Virus record (IMG/VR): IMGVR_UViG_3300044641_009805
Location: 1-64,000 of that record
Source of the DNA: a virus
DNA: 64,000 nt
Direction: 5' to 3' (one strand)
This document shows, piece after piece, positions 40,937-49,404 of this stretch. The notes beneath the pieces are model-generated. The model had not been told where the DNA came from. It did no database searches and saw only the letters and a list, made by a program, of their open reading frames with translations. Each line of letters opens with the position of its first letter. Within the stretch, counting starts at the first letter, position 1. The position numbers were made by a program, and so were the translations under genes.

Positions 40937-41362
40937 TCAACCGATCATATTCCACATAATGTTATATACATCATGTTGCTTAATCAACATGTTGAAAACT
41001 CCTGTATTTTCTCCACCTAGTAAAAACCCAAGAGCTACATTAGAAGATCCATCGATATCAATAATTTTCTTATCAAGAACTATCCCTAATCCCAATGACA
41101 TATTTGGAATTGAATGATAAGGTTCCCAAGCACCATCATTCAAAGGTTTCCATATTATGCTTCTATCTGGAAGTATGGGATCTCCGTTTTTTGCGCAACC
41201 GATAATCAATAACTTGTCATAATCTGTCGGGCTTTTATCAAAAAAGCCCCAACAACCAAGCGAGGGTGACCACACCCTCGCTTGGTTTTTTTCTTTTGCA
41301 AAAAATTCTTTTGCAATTCTTTCTATAAGTTCAAGTCCGCAAACTTCATGTAATCCTGGCAC
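40937..41362 (-). CDS. Truncated member of the PDRxS family
   Basis: 141 residues from GTG 41362. Contains LLIIGCAKNGDPILPDRSII and NDGAWEPY, related to the PDRxS region of 30225, 45015 and 47138, but lacks the C-terminal DDC/EEFL part and the N-terminal targeting peptide. A terminator-like hairpin on the opposite strand lies inside it (41254-41292). Confidence 0.5.
   Translation of the reverse strand: MPGLHEVCGLELIERIAKEFFAKEKNQARVWSPSLGCWGFFDKSPTDYDKLLIIGCAKNGDPILPDRSIIWKPLNDGAWEPYHSIPNMSLGLGIVLDKKIIDIDGSSNVALGFLLGGENTGVFNMLIKQHDVYNIMWNMIG
41254..41292 (+). terminator. Strong terminator on the plus strand inside a minus-strand gene
   Basis: A perfect 15-bp stem (AACCAAGCGAGGGTG with CACCCTCGCTTGGTT) with a 4-nt loop is followed by T6. 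It would stop transcription from the plus-strand genes ending at 40931. Confidence 0.8.
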
Positions 41363-41487
41363 GGTTGCCTTTGGAAAAGTAAGTACAATGTCCTGAATCG
41401 TTGGAATAAATAATCTTGTATATAACTTAATAGTTTTCGATTGGAAGATTTTTCCGAATTATTCAGGCCATCATACATAACTATGTA

Positions 41488-41949
41488 TCAACATCCGCCA
41501 GACTTCGTGCAACGTTTTTCAACTAAAGTCTTCATACCACCACATTTACCTGATGCGTATGCACCAAGAGCTGGTCGAAGACCTCCACAGGTTTTATTTA
41601 ACGAACGAATCACGCCTAGTCCTGCCTTGAAACCTGCCACTGCTGAGGAACGTAGCTTATCACAAGACACGCCTCCTGTCCTCGGCATTACTTGCATGAT
41701 TCCACAGGATCGACCACCATCTCCCAACGCATCATGCTTCCATGACGATTCCCAATATGACCAAGCGATGAGAAGTTTACCTAGCTTTTCTCTTGCGGCT
41801 TTTGGGTCATTGGACAATTCAGGATATAGTTCGGTCGCATCCACGTCTGCAATAACTACAGAAATGGCATCAACTGCTGTTCGAGCCCTTGTCTCTGCTC
41901 CGCCACCCGAAAGCGTAAGAGCGAGGGCAATAAGTGCTTCTTTCAACAT
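41488..41949 (-). CDS. Lytic transglycosylase-like (SLT) protein with signal peptide
   Basis: 153 residues. Signal-like start MLKEALIALALTLSGGG, then LLIAWSYWESSWKHDALGDG with catalytic Glu, and GIMQVMPRTGG, ALGAYASGKCGG (compare the SLT ES...GxMQ...AYNxG order). Cleaves peptidoglycan; with the signal it may act in the periplasm as an endolysin or entry enzyme. Confidence 0.75.
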   Translation of the reverse strand: MLKEALIALALTLSGGGAETRARTAVDAISVVIADVDATELYPELSNDPKAAREKLGKLLIAWSYWESSWKHDALGDGGRSCGIMQVMPRTGGVSCDKLRSSAVAGFKAGLGVIRSLNKTCGGLRPALGAYASGKCGGMKTLVEKRCTKSGGC

Positions 41950-42102
41950 ATCATGTCTACCTTTCTAATTCGTCAGCGAATATTCAAGACGCTGCCTCCT
42001 TAAATATGGAGGTTGCTCAAATGTAATCAACTTAAGTACGTTGTATTCCGTTCGCACGTTTAATCTGAATAAAACTTTTAGAAGTAGAATATAATTAATG
42101 TC

Positions 42103-42399
42103 ATGAGTTCACCTGGAAAAGTAACGGAAAATCTTCTCAGGAAATTGATAAGAGAAATCATATTAGAGAAGAAAAAACCGGGCGGAGGAATTACGAAAAT
42201 AGGGGCAAAAAAGATAGTAGATCCTAGTTCAGCTGACATAGAGATTAGGAATGCTCTTGCAGATGAGCAAGGATCCGTTTCTGACGCGGCTGAAACATTA
42301 GATGTCTCTACAAGAACTCTTTACAATTACATCGACGATGACTCTAGACTGAAGAGAGTAAAAGACAAATTTGAAAAAAACGACGAAAAGAACAAGTGA
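42103..42399 (+). CDS. Fis-type HTH protein with capsid-targeting-like N-terminus
   Basis: 98 residues. Residues 8-23 (TENLLRKLIREIILEK) carry the shared peptide; residues about 65-85 (GSVSDAAETLDVSTRTLYNYI) form a Fis-like helix-turn-helix. If packaged, it could act on host or phage DNA on entry. A TATAAT lies 7 nt before the ATG. Confidence 0.6.
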   Translation: MSSPGKVTENLLRKLIREIILEKKKPGGGITKIGAKKIVDPSSADIEIRNALADEQGSVSDAAETLDVSTRTLYNYIDDDSRLKRVKDKFEKNDEKNK

Positions 42400-42406
42400 G
42401 TCAGAC

Positions 42407-43237
42407 ATGAAAAGAAGCAATTACGTTCTAGAGAAAATCTACAAAAGACTCTTAAAAGAGGCTGAAGAAGATAAGCAGCTTTCAGCTCAGCAAATAGATT
42501 ACGCAAAAAAAATCGCTGAAAAACTTGCGAGTGCTGCCAAAAAAGACGTAGGGCTTCTAACTGAAAAATATGGAGATACGGGAATTGCAATAGTTCTCTA
42601 TAAAACAAACGTATTTGTCGGTAATGTGTTAGCCAGCTTGAACACAGAAGAAGGTAAGGGAGGAGACACACAGGCCATAGCTGACGCCACTGAAAATAGC
42701 ATCGTTGGCATGATTGTTATAGACAAAGCGCCTGATAGGTGCAATGATGCCATGGTCGTCAAATATGTCTTTGCAAAAGAGAAGTACGGACCATTATTGT
42801 ACATAATAGCCATGCAATTCTCACCTTCAGGCAGAATCATATCTGATAGAACAGCGGTAAGTGATGATGCTAGACCAATGTATGTGACCTTAGGTCAACG
42901 CGGCGACATTGAGAAAAAACCACTTGACGACAATCTTCTTCCTATGAAAAAAAGAAGAACGCCTGATGATCCATCTGATGACTGCGAAGTCTGGAATCAC
43001 AAGGGTCAACGTCCTAAAGAGGAGTTCCTCGATTACTCATATGGTGGTGCTTCCATCGATGTTAACAGGTTGAAGAATCATCACAAAGAATCTATGGAGA
43101 TGCTGAACAGATACGTGCAGAAGTATCTTGGATGGTCTCCAGACTTTGCTGCTGATTATCTGTCAAAAGTGGCATCTATGCTGTTTATGAGAATTTATCA
43201 CGCAATGCCGATATCAAAAAGAGGATTAAAAAACTAG
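42407..43237 (+). CDS. PDRxS-family putative virion cargo protein
   Basis: 276 residues from ATG 42407. N-terminal YVLEKIYKRLLKEAEED is a diverged targeting peptide. Body: RCNDAMVVKYVFAKEKYGPL, IISDRTAVSDDA, KKPLDDNLLPM, DPSDDCEVWN, EFLDYSYGG, NHHKESMEML. The longest of the five family members. Confidence 0.6.
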   Translation: MKRSNYVLEKIYKRLLKEAEEDKQLSAQQIDYAKKIAEKLASAAKKDVGLLTEKYGDTGIAIVLYKTNVFVGNVLASLNTEEGKGGDTQAIADATENSIVGMIVIDKAPDRCNDAMVVKYVFAKEKYGPLLYIIAMQFSPSGRIISDRTAVSDDARPMYVTLGQRGDIEKKPLDDNLLPMKKRRTPDDPSDDCEVWNHKGQRPKEEFLDYSYGGASIDVNRLKNHHKESMEMLNRYVQKYLGWSPDFAADYLSKVASMLFMRIYHAMPISKRGLKN

Positions 43238-43247
43238 AAGTTAAAAG

Positions 43248-43457
43248 TCACAGCTTCCAATCTTTTCTCCTCATTTTTAACCATTCAACAGGAAATTTTC
43301 CACAGGAATCTGCCCATTCCTTCACATTGGATAAAAATTCCTCCTCCCAACCTTCTGCTTTTGACTTTTCTCTTAATTGATCCATCAATTTCCACAAGGC
43401 TGAAATTTCTTCGCTACTCCAGGTGGCAGGGTCTGCAATCTCGTTCTTAAATCGCAT
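43248..43457 (-). CDS. Small helical protein
   Basis: 69 residues: WSSEEISALWKLMDQLREKS, then EFLSNVKEWADSCGKFPVEWL. Trp-rich, helical, unknown function. Its end lies 11 nt from the convergent gene. Confidence 0.5.
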   Translation of the reverse strand: MRFKNEIADPATWSSEEISALWKLMDQLREKSKAEGWEEEFLSNVKEWADSCGKFPVEWLKMRRKDWKL

Positions 43458-43556
43458 AGAATATGTAGGAACTCACGTTTCGGCGAACAAACGGTAAAAT
43501 ACAGCTTTTTAATCGACAACGCCGCGCATTCTTGTTACGATTCATACATATTCTTT

Positions 43557-43781
43557 ATGAAGATTCGAAAGACATCCAAGCAAAATGCTAGAGAACCCTC
43601 ATATAAAGATCTTCACGATGCGTGGTGGTGCATCTATAACGCTCTTAAACACATAAAACCAAATATTGTAAGAGATTATTTCGTTCGAATCACGTTCGAG
43701 TCATTGTTAGAACAGTGTAATTGGAAAATAGAAGAATGGAATGAACAAACTATGTTAGCAAAGAAAAAAGGCCTTGAATAA
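43557..43781 (+). CDS. Small protein of unknown function
   Basis: 74 residues: DLHDAWWCIYNALKHIKPNI, SLLEQCNWKIEEW. Helical and Trp-rich. The terminator overlaps its last codons. Confidence 0.5.
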   Translation: MKIRKTSKQNAREPSYKDLHDAWWCIYNALKHIKPNIVRDYFVRITFESLLEQCNWKIEEWNEQTMLAKKKGLE

Positions 43782-43796
43782 GAATTCAAGGCCTTT
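43767..43796 (+). terminator. Terminator overlapping the end of the small gene
   Basis: AAAGGCCTTGAAT/ATTCAAGGCCTTT, 13-bp perfect stem with a 4-nt loop. Only a short T run follows. Confidence 0.7.
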
Positions 43797-43815
43797 GCAC
43801 GTCAAGATTGTTATT

Positions 43816-44382
43816 TCAATCTATCTCAGCAGCTTTTCTTGCTTCGAACAAGTCGCGCACCGCAGACAATAACTTGCTCTCATATAATTCTACCGGAGGA
43901 TTTTTCGTCCAGTACGGAATTTGTTGCGTACCTTCATTTTTGTCTCCATAATTGTTCAGGCAGAAGATAGACTCAGGAAATACGCCGACCGTTGGCAGCA
44001 TGACTTTTTCCCAAACGATTTGGGGTCTGCAAACCTTTCCGCTTTCAGATTCCAAAAATGATACTTTTAGATCCCATCGCCAGGGACGAATCGACGAATT
44101 CGAACATTGATCGACGAATTGCTTGACCCATTCCTCCGTAACATCAAGATAATGAGCAACTTTTGCAATCCAAATGTCTGGTGAGGGGATCCAAAAGGTG
44201 TCATATTCGTTACCTTCTTTTCTCGTCTCAGAGTACCAAAGAACGCACATTGCAGGAGAAAATTCTTTCTTATCCCAGTCCGCCCATCTTACTCGAGTCG
44301 TTACTTTGCATGCGTCTCGAGTTCCGACGCCTTTTGAATTAACCCACTGACACGCTTCCATGATACGATCTAGTCGTTCCAT
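43816..44382 (-). CDS. Protein of unknown function
   Basis: 188 residues, Trp-rich. Contains KVTTRVRWADWDKKEFSPAM and WIPSPDIWIAKVAHYLDVT. No family recognised. Confidence 0.55.
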   Translation of the reverse strand: MERLDRIMEACQWVNSKGVGTRDACKVTTRVRWADWDKKEFSPAMCVLWYSETRKEGNEYDTFWIPSPDIWIAKVAHYLDVTEEWVKQFVDQCSNSSIRPWRWDLKVSFLESESGKVCRPQIVWEKVMLPTVGVFPESIFCLNNYGDKNEGTQQIPYWTKNPPVELYESKLLSAVRDLFEARKAAEID

Positions 44383-44438
44383 GGAATTTATTCTACACCA
44401 TTTGATCTAGTTATTTCACGACAACAAAAATGTTATAC

Positions 44439-44951
44439 TCATGCTGGATTGATTATCAGATAAGAAGCTGTATCAGAATCTCCTGCTGCGCTCGAAACCA
44501 CCGTAAAGCTGCCGTTGGACTTAGAAGACACAAGAGGTGTACCAGCTGGGTACGTTGCGGACTGTTTCGTCAAAAAAATCATAGAAGAAGTTTTTGCAAG
44601 AGTATTGGATATCGTGACAGGATTGCTTCCATTTAAGATCAATGTCCCCATCGGAACGTTAGAACCACTGCTCAACGATATCTCCCCAGTTACCAGTAAA
44701 GAACCTGTCACAACCAAAGATCCGACATCATCAATGATGAAATCTCCGCCAGTCATTGAAAAAGAACCAGTCATTTCAAAAGCCATCGAAGAACCGCCAG
44801 TTATCTCTAGAGGACCGTCTACAATCGTGGATCCTGAGACCGCAAGAGAACCAGATACAGTAACGTTGGTAAATGTAACATTATCAGCTAAATCATCGGA
44901 AGTTATTGTCCCATCCTGTATTTGCCCACCTCTAATCTGAGTTCTTGTCAT
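44439..44951 (-). CDS. Repetitive beta-rich virion-type protein
   Basis: 170 residues. MTRTQIRGGQIQDGTITSDDL is a start common in phage tail-fibre/baseplate accessories; then short repeats of VTVSGSLAVSGSTIV and VTGSLLVTGEISLSSGS suggest a beta-helix-like fibre. Likely tail-fibre or structural. Confidence 0.6.
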   Translation of the reverse strand: MTRTQIRGGQIQDGTITSDDLADNVTFTNVTVSGSLAVSGSTIVDGPLEITGGSSMAFEMTGSFSMTGGDFIIDDVGSLVVTGSLLVTGEISLSSGSNVPMGTLILNGSNPVTISNTLAKTSSMIFLTKQSATYPAGTPLVSSKSNGSFTVVSSAAGDSDTASYLIINPA

Positions 44952-45014
44952 TTTCTCTCAATAATTATATGCTTCAAAGTAATTGATAATTATATAGACG
45001 AGCTAGGGTGAGAA

Positions 45015-45713
45015 ATGAAGATCAGGTTGTCACAATTGAGAAAAATTATAAGAGAAGAAATCGTGCGACCTACTTTGTTTGAAAACCTCGACGATCTCAT
45101 TACCTCAGACATGGCCGCGGTGGTCTCAGACACGGGAACCTCACGTACCGCAGTGGTCTATAACGTCGATGCGTTGATAACCGCGTTGGGTAGACGTCGT
45201 CTCGACACTCTTAAAGTCGTAGGCATAGTTCAGATATCCGAACCTCGAGGAGCGCCATGCAGAGGCGCTTGGATGATTCGAGGCATCACAGGACCTGGGA
45301 AGATCATGTACGGTCTTGCTTATGCCATGTCCCCTACGGGGTTGGTCGTGCCAGATAGGTCAAGTGTGTCACCTTCGGCCACAGCAGCGTGGAAGAAATA
45401 TTCATTGAAAGCAGGTCCAGGCAAAATGTTACCTCTCGACGACGCCAGCCATCCAAAGCCTGGGACGGATCCTCATCATGACAAGCATCACACTGAAGAT
45501 CCCAATGATGATTGCTTTACATCACATGACGAAGAATTTCTCAATGCTGCCTATAAGGGACCCGGAGGAGAAGCCGCACTTCTTGATCGATTGACCAATA
45601 ATCATGAAAGAGCGTTGAAGATGATCGATGCAACGGGTCGCCGCCGAGAAGAGATAGAGACAGAGCTTCTCGATGCAGGATTCATGGCCTTCGACATTGC
45701 AATGGATTTTTAA
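45015..45713 (+). CDS. PDRxS-family putative virion cargo protein with targeting-like N-terminus
   Basis: 232 residues. MKIRLSQLRKIIREEIV, then CRGAWMIRGITGPGKIMYGL, VVPDRSSVSPSATAAW, LPLDDASHP, DPNDDCFTSH, EEFLNAAYKG, NNHERALKMI. Closest to the 47138 gene. Confidence 0.65.
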   Translation: MKIRLSQLRKIIREEIVRPTLFENLDDLITSDMAAVVSDTGTSRTAVVYNVDALITALGRRRLDTLKVVGIVQISEPRGAPCRGAWMIRGITGPGKIMYGLAYAMSPTGLVVPDRSSVSPSATAAWKKYSLKAGPGKMLPLDDASHPKPGTDPHHDKHHTEDPNDDCFTSHDEEFLNAAYKGPGGEAALLDRLTNNHERALKMIDATGRRREEIETELLDAGFMAFDIAMDF

Positions 45714-45717
45714 GCGT

Positions 45718-46431
45718 TCACTCGAGGAGATCGTTTTGGAAAATAATGTCGCATATCAAACGAGAAACTTTCGTGTCTGATGGATAGTGGATCGCGACGA
45801 CCTCTCTAGAAAAAGCAATTTTTTTCCCCAAAGATCTCAAGGGGATTGACAAGCGAGGATATTTTCGTGAATAATACTCACTCATTACGAACCCAACCAA
45901 CGCATGACCGCTAGGATATGAAGCTGTCATGGCGTCAGTGCGTATAAGAGGATAGATTGGAAGCCCGAAATGACGAGCCAGCTGATATGGCCTGGGTCTA
46001 TCAATGACTTCTTTCAAATAAAACAGCAATGACAATGTTTGATTGTCAATCCTGTAGTACTCTTCCAAAGATTCCTCATATCCATTTTCAGACAGAAAAG
46101 AAAGAAACAATTCTGCTATGTTGCTTTCGTCATCCACGAACTTGGAAAAAGCTACATCTTCCTGCGTAGCTTCTCTCGTCAACTTCAACAACTTTTCAAG
46201 ATCTCTCTTGGTAACTTCGCCGTCATTGGTAGGCGCCGAACCTTGTATCTTCTCAGCCCAACCAGAACGAATGAACCACTCTTTGATGCGATCATCGGAC
46301 TTCCGCGCCAATTTAACGAATTCTATTGGTGCGTGACCATAACGAATGGAATTTGTCGGAATTAACCCTTTTTCGGGTTCGAAGATTTCTTCTCTAATAA
46401 TCTTCCGCAATTCACCAAGTTCAATCTTCAC
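45718..46431 (-). CDS. PAP2-type phosphatase with capsid-targeting-like N-terminus
   Basis: 237 residues from GTG 46431 (GGAGGAG upstream): MKIELGELRKIIREEIF. The C-terminal half shows the PAP2 signature in order: KEVIDRPRP, SYPSGHALVGF, and SREVVAIHYPSD, which give the active-site Lys, Arg and two His. PAP2 enzymes remove phosphate from lipids or sugars. A packaged copy could act at the membrane during entry. Overlaps the upstream gene by 11 nt. Confidence 0.75.
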   Translation of the reverse strand: MKIELGELRKIIREEIFEPEKGLIPTNSIRYGHAPIEFVKLARKSDDRIKEWFIRSGWAEKIQGSAPTNDGEVTKRDLEKLLKLTREATQEDVAFSKFVDDESNIAELFLSFLSENGYEESLEEYYRIDNQTLSLLFYLKEVIDRPRPYQLARHFGLPIYPLIRTDAMTASYPSGHALVGFVMSEYYSRKYPRLSIPLRSLGKKIAFSREVVAIHYPSDTKVSRLICDIIFQNDLLE

Positions 46432-47125
46432 GATACAACTCCTCCAACAACGCATCCAAATCCAATGACTTCATGTTCTGGTCCACAACGCTTATTCCTT
46501 TGAACGCCTTCCCGTAATCCACGAGACTCTTGACGTATTTGATTACGTCAGGATTGAAAGCCCCAACATCTGTCAAGACGATGGCCACAGGCCGCCAGTT
46601 GTCCAGCACACCCTCATTGCCCATAGATCCGGCCTCCTTGAAGCTCGCAGCATCAATGACGTAGTCCTCGAGGGCGCTCATGTTCATCATCGTACCGCGT
46701 CGGACCGCACCGGATGTTTTTGCATGTTGCGGTTGGGCCTCGTCGGCGTATCCGGTCCATATCGACCCCATGTCATTCGAGGCTAGGGTGACACGACCTT
46801 GAAGGACCACGCCAACGCCAGGCTCCATCCAAGCCGAAGCGGGTGATACCTTCTTGCCGGGGAGGTACAAACCGACGGACACCTCATCGCGACCCCTACC
46901 TTCGTCAAAGAAACTGAGGGCCTGATAACGACGAACCCAATGGACCTTCGTCAACCCGGCGAAGAAATCGTGGTCGGCTTCTGCATTCCACAATCGTTTG
47001 ATGTCTCGCGGTGCAGAAGGGCTCTTTCCCTTGATGATCGGCTCCGAGGCGGAAAGGAAAGACCCCTTGTCCTCTAGGAGAACCTTCTGAATAACCCGGC
47101 GTAATTCTGCTAATCGTATTTTCAT
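46421..47125 (-). CDS. Putative virion cargo protein with targeting-like N-terminus
   Basis: 234 residues: MKIRLAELRRVIQKVLLED, then a body with VHWVRRYQALSFFDEGRGRD, GVGVVLQGRVTLASNDMGSI, WTGYADEAQP. The body resembles a family found in large phages, but I cannot assign a function; an ADP-ribosyltransferase-like fold is one possibility. Confidence 0.55.
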   Translation of the reverse strand: MKIRLAELRRVIQKVLLEDKGSFLSASEPIIKGKSPSAPRDIKRLWNAEADHDFFAGLTKVHWVRRYQALSFFDEGRGRDEVSVGLYLPGKKVSPASAWMEPGVGVVLQGRVTLASNDMGSIWTGYADEAQPQHAKTSGAVRRGTMMNMSALEDYVIDAASFKEAGSMGNEGVLDNWRPVAIVLTDVGAFNPDVIKYVKSLVDYGKAFKGISVVDQNMKSLDLDALLEELYRED

Positions 47126-47137
47126 TCAGTTACCTCC

Positions 47138-47821
47138 TCATCGCCAAGCGGCTCTATAACGAGTTCGCCAATAAGATAGACCTGCCTCTGTCAAGACTTT
47201 CTCTACCTCTTCTCTCGTCAGTATGCCGCCCTTCGTGGCTCTGGCGATCATAACTTCATGGTTATCATGCATCGTCTCCAAGACGCCCATCTCCCAACCT
47301 TCGGCTCCATAGGCATAATTGAGGAATTCTTCCGGACGTAAGACACAATCATCATTGGGCTCAGGCGTCGCAGGTTCAGAAACATTGTCTAACTTTTTCT
47401 TGTCACGATTACCCTTGGTCGACATATTACGCCAGGCTGAGACTGCAACATCAGTCATAGAATCGCGATCGGAGATCAAGAGACCAGAGGGGGACAAAGC
47501 ATAGGCAATACCATACATCAGCTTGCCAGGACCAGCAATGGAAGCAATCATCATCGCATCCCAACAAGGATCCTTCGGCTTCACCACCTGGACCCAACCG
47601 ACCATATACTCTTTCAACTTCGCCATCAGTTCAGGCGACCGGTCAACAACATCTCCAGGCAACTTACGCATCATGTTCTCAATGGGTACAGGATGATACA
47701 CGACCACTTTGGCCCCACCATCATTTTCAGTCAACATCGCCGCGAGCTCATCTGTGTTGAGTTGTGCCGCCTCAGCCGCCTCACGAATAATCCTGCGTAA
47801 TTCCCCTAACCGTATCTTCAT
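47138..47821 (-). CDS. PDRxS-family putative virion cargo protein with targeting-like N-terminus
   Basis: 227 residues. MKIRLGELRRIIREAAEAA, then CWDAMMIASIAGPGKLMYGI, LLISDRDSMTDVAVSAW, KKKLDNVSEP, EPNDDCVLRP, EEFLNYAYGA, HDNHEVMIA. Same family as 30225, 42407 and 45015. Confidence 0.65.
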   Translation of the reverse strand: MKIRLGELRRIIREAAEAAQLNTDELAAMLTENDGGAKVVVYHPVPIENMMRKLPGDVVDRSPELMAKLKEYMVGWVQVVKPKDPCWDAMMIASIAGPGKLMYGIAYALSPSGLLISDRDSMTDVAVSAWRNMSTKGNRDKKKLDNVSEPATPEPNDDCVLRPEEFLNYAYGAEGWEMGVLETMHDNHEVMIARATKGGILTREEVEKVLTEAGLSYWRTRYRAAWR

Positions 47822-47924
47822 GTCATTTATCCCGAATATTCGTGTATAACTATGCGGCTCGCGTGGGATGACAAATCTAGAAATGCACGATACCTATAAA
47901 CGAACCAACAAGGAAACACCGCCC

Positions 47925-48278
47925 ATGAAACTAACCGTCAACCAACTAAGATCAATCATCAGAGAAGAAGTCCAGAAGGCGACACATCGTCGTCACCTCA
48001 CCGAAACGGTCCTCGACGTCTCACCCTCTGCCATCCCCGATATAGCAATGAACATCGCCTCAATGGCAGGCACAGGAACGCCCAATGACTTCAGGGGCGT
48101 GGCAAGAGCCATCGTCGGCATGAAAACAGCCTACGGCTACAGGTACACCACAAGCCCAATCAACCCCACCATGGAACTGGAACGCCTCCTCGACATGGCT
48201 GCCTTTGACGCAAACCTCACCCTCACATCATCAGCCACCAACCTCGCCCGCGACCTCGCCAACATGTACAACCTCTAA
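47925..48278 (+). CDS. Small protein with capsid-targeting-like N-terminus
   Basis: 117 residues from ATG 47925: MKLTVNQLRSIIREEVQKAT, then a helical Ala/Met-rich body. The N-terminal 25 residues are nearly identical to those of the 48671 gene. The longer start at 47868 lacks the shared peptide at its N-terminus. Confidence 0.65.
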   Translation: MKLTVNQLRSIIREEVQKATHRRHLTETVLDVSPSAIPDIAMNIASMAGTGTPNDFRGVARAIVGMKTAYGYRYTTSPINPTMELERLLDMAAFDANLTLTSSATNLARDLANMYNL

Positions 48279-48376
48279 ACCCCCGCACCCACCCGGGCGG
48301 AGACAAATTCCAGAACTCCTCCATCCTCCATAATACATATAGACGATCCCGCGGCGGGAGAAAGACAAACACCCAC

Positions 48377-48643
48377 ATGAAACTCACAACAACACAGCTA
48401 AGAAAACTCATCGCAGAAGAAGTGAAAGCTGCTCGGGGCAAGAACAACCCCACAAGAATCACAGAAGCACTCAGCCCAGAAGAAGTGGACATGGCAAAAA
48501 ACCGCATCCTCAGATCCCTAGGCGAGGCACGGATGGAACTGGCAGAACTCTTCGAAATGACCGACGACTCCAACGCCATGTCGGCCGCAAACGACCTCGA
48601 CGACCTCATCACACTCGTAACAAACATCACAGGCACACCCTAA
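48377..48643 (+). CDS. Small protein with capsid-targeting-like N-terminus
   Basis: 88 residues: MKLTTTQLRKLIAEEVKAAR, helical body with RSLGEARMELAELFEMTDDS. Paralogue of the next gene (SLxxAxxELxELxExT). Unknown function. Confidence 0.65.
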   Translation: MKLTTTQLRKLIAEEVKAARGKNNPTRITEALSPEEVDMAKNRILRSLGEARMELAELFEMTDDSNAMSAANDLDDLITLVTNITGTP

Positions 48644-48670
48644 CACACCCCCACAAGAAACTGAACACCC

Positions 48671-48919
48671 ATGAAACTCACAGCAACACAACTAAGATCA
48701 ATCATCAGAGAAGAAGTACAGAAGGTAAGATCCCGTCGGGGTCTCAACGAAGACTCCGCAACAGACACAGAAATAGAATTCACCAAAGAAGAACTGATGC
48801 GATCCCTATCCTCCGCCTCGGCAGAACTATCCAACCTGGCAGAACTAACAGGCAACCAAGCCTACAGCGACGCCGGTACACAAATCGCATCCATAATGGA
48901 ACTCGTGGATAACCTCTGA
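48671..48919 (+). CDS. Small protein with capsid-targeting-like N-terminus
   Basis: 82 residues: MKLTATQLRSIIREEVQKVR, body RSLSSASAELSNLAELTGNQ. Paralogue of 48377-48643 in its second half and of 47925-48278 in its first 25 residues. Confidence 0.65.
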   Translation: MKLTATQLRSIIREEVQKVRSRRGLNEDSATDTEIEFTKEELMRSLSSASAELSNLAELTGNQAYSDAGTQIASIMELVDNL

Positions 48920-48940
48920 CCCACCCCCCATCAGAACAAA

Positions 48941-48974
48941 ACCCCGGTAGCGGATCCTCACATCCCTCCGGGGT
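48941..48974 (+). terminator. Terminator hairpin
   Basis: ACCCCGG (48941-48947) pairs with CCGGGGT (48968-48974) across a 20-nt loop; no strong T run. It follows the last of the three small targeting-peptide genes. From here to about 49378 I see no well-supported gene. Confidence 0.5.
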
Positions 48975-49116
48975 CTTCCCATTTAACCACCACAACACCA
49001 CCCCCACGCTGCCCTCTCCTACCACGCTCCACCACTTCTTACCACTCACCTCCACTTTCCACCACAAATGCCACCCCACGAGCGAGGACAAGTGGACACA
49101 ATCTCGAGCTATACTG

Positions 49117-49404
49117 GTGACTCAGGAGGGCATCTTTTCTGCAAATGTGCCCTGGTGTGTGCGGGATGTGCAGGAGTGGCTAGTGAACTCCTTACGCCTC
49201 ATCCTGGACGAATTTGCTGCCGTCAGCGGAAGTGCCCCCACGAGCGCCCACGACCCTTTCGGTCTGCTTGCTCCGGTGGTGGACAGTTGCTCTGCGTGGG
49301 GACCGCCGCTCCTGATGCTCGTGGGTGGGGGTAGCTCGTGTGGTCATGGGTGGCAAGTGCCCTCATGCATCGTGGTGTCAGGTTCGGTCTGCTTTTCGTG
49401 CTAG
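49117..49404 (+). CDS. Doubtful frame in the 48.9-49.4 kb gap
   Basis: 95 codons. The first half (FSANVPWCVRDVQEWLVNSLR, shown as separate helical turns) looks protein-like, the second half is Gly/Cys-rich and poor. GTG start; it converges on the gene ending at 49378. Competing frames are no better. May be noncoding. Confidence 0.25.
   Translation: MTQEGIFSANVPWCVRDVQEWLVNSLRLILDEFAAVSGSAPTSAHDPFGLLAPVVDSCSAWGPPLLMLVGGGSSCGHGWQVPSCIVVSGSVCFSC

Noticed and set aside
41441-41968. 175-codon plus-strand frame
   Set aside because: Antisense to the lytic transglycosylase-like gene, whose Glu/GIMQVMP motifs and signal peptide are convincing.
49068-49334. Plus-strand frame of 88 codons in the 48.9-49.4 kb gap
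   Set aside because: Cys/Arg/Gly-rich composition, overlaps a competing frame and has no promoter or ribosome binding site.
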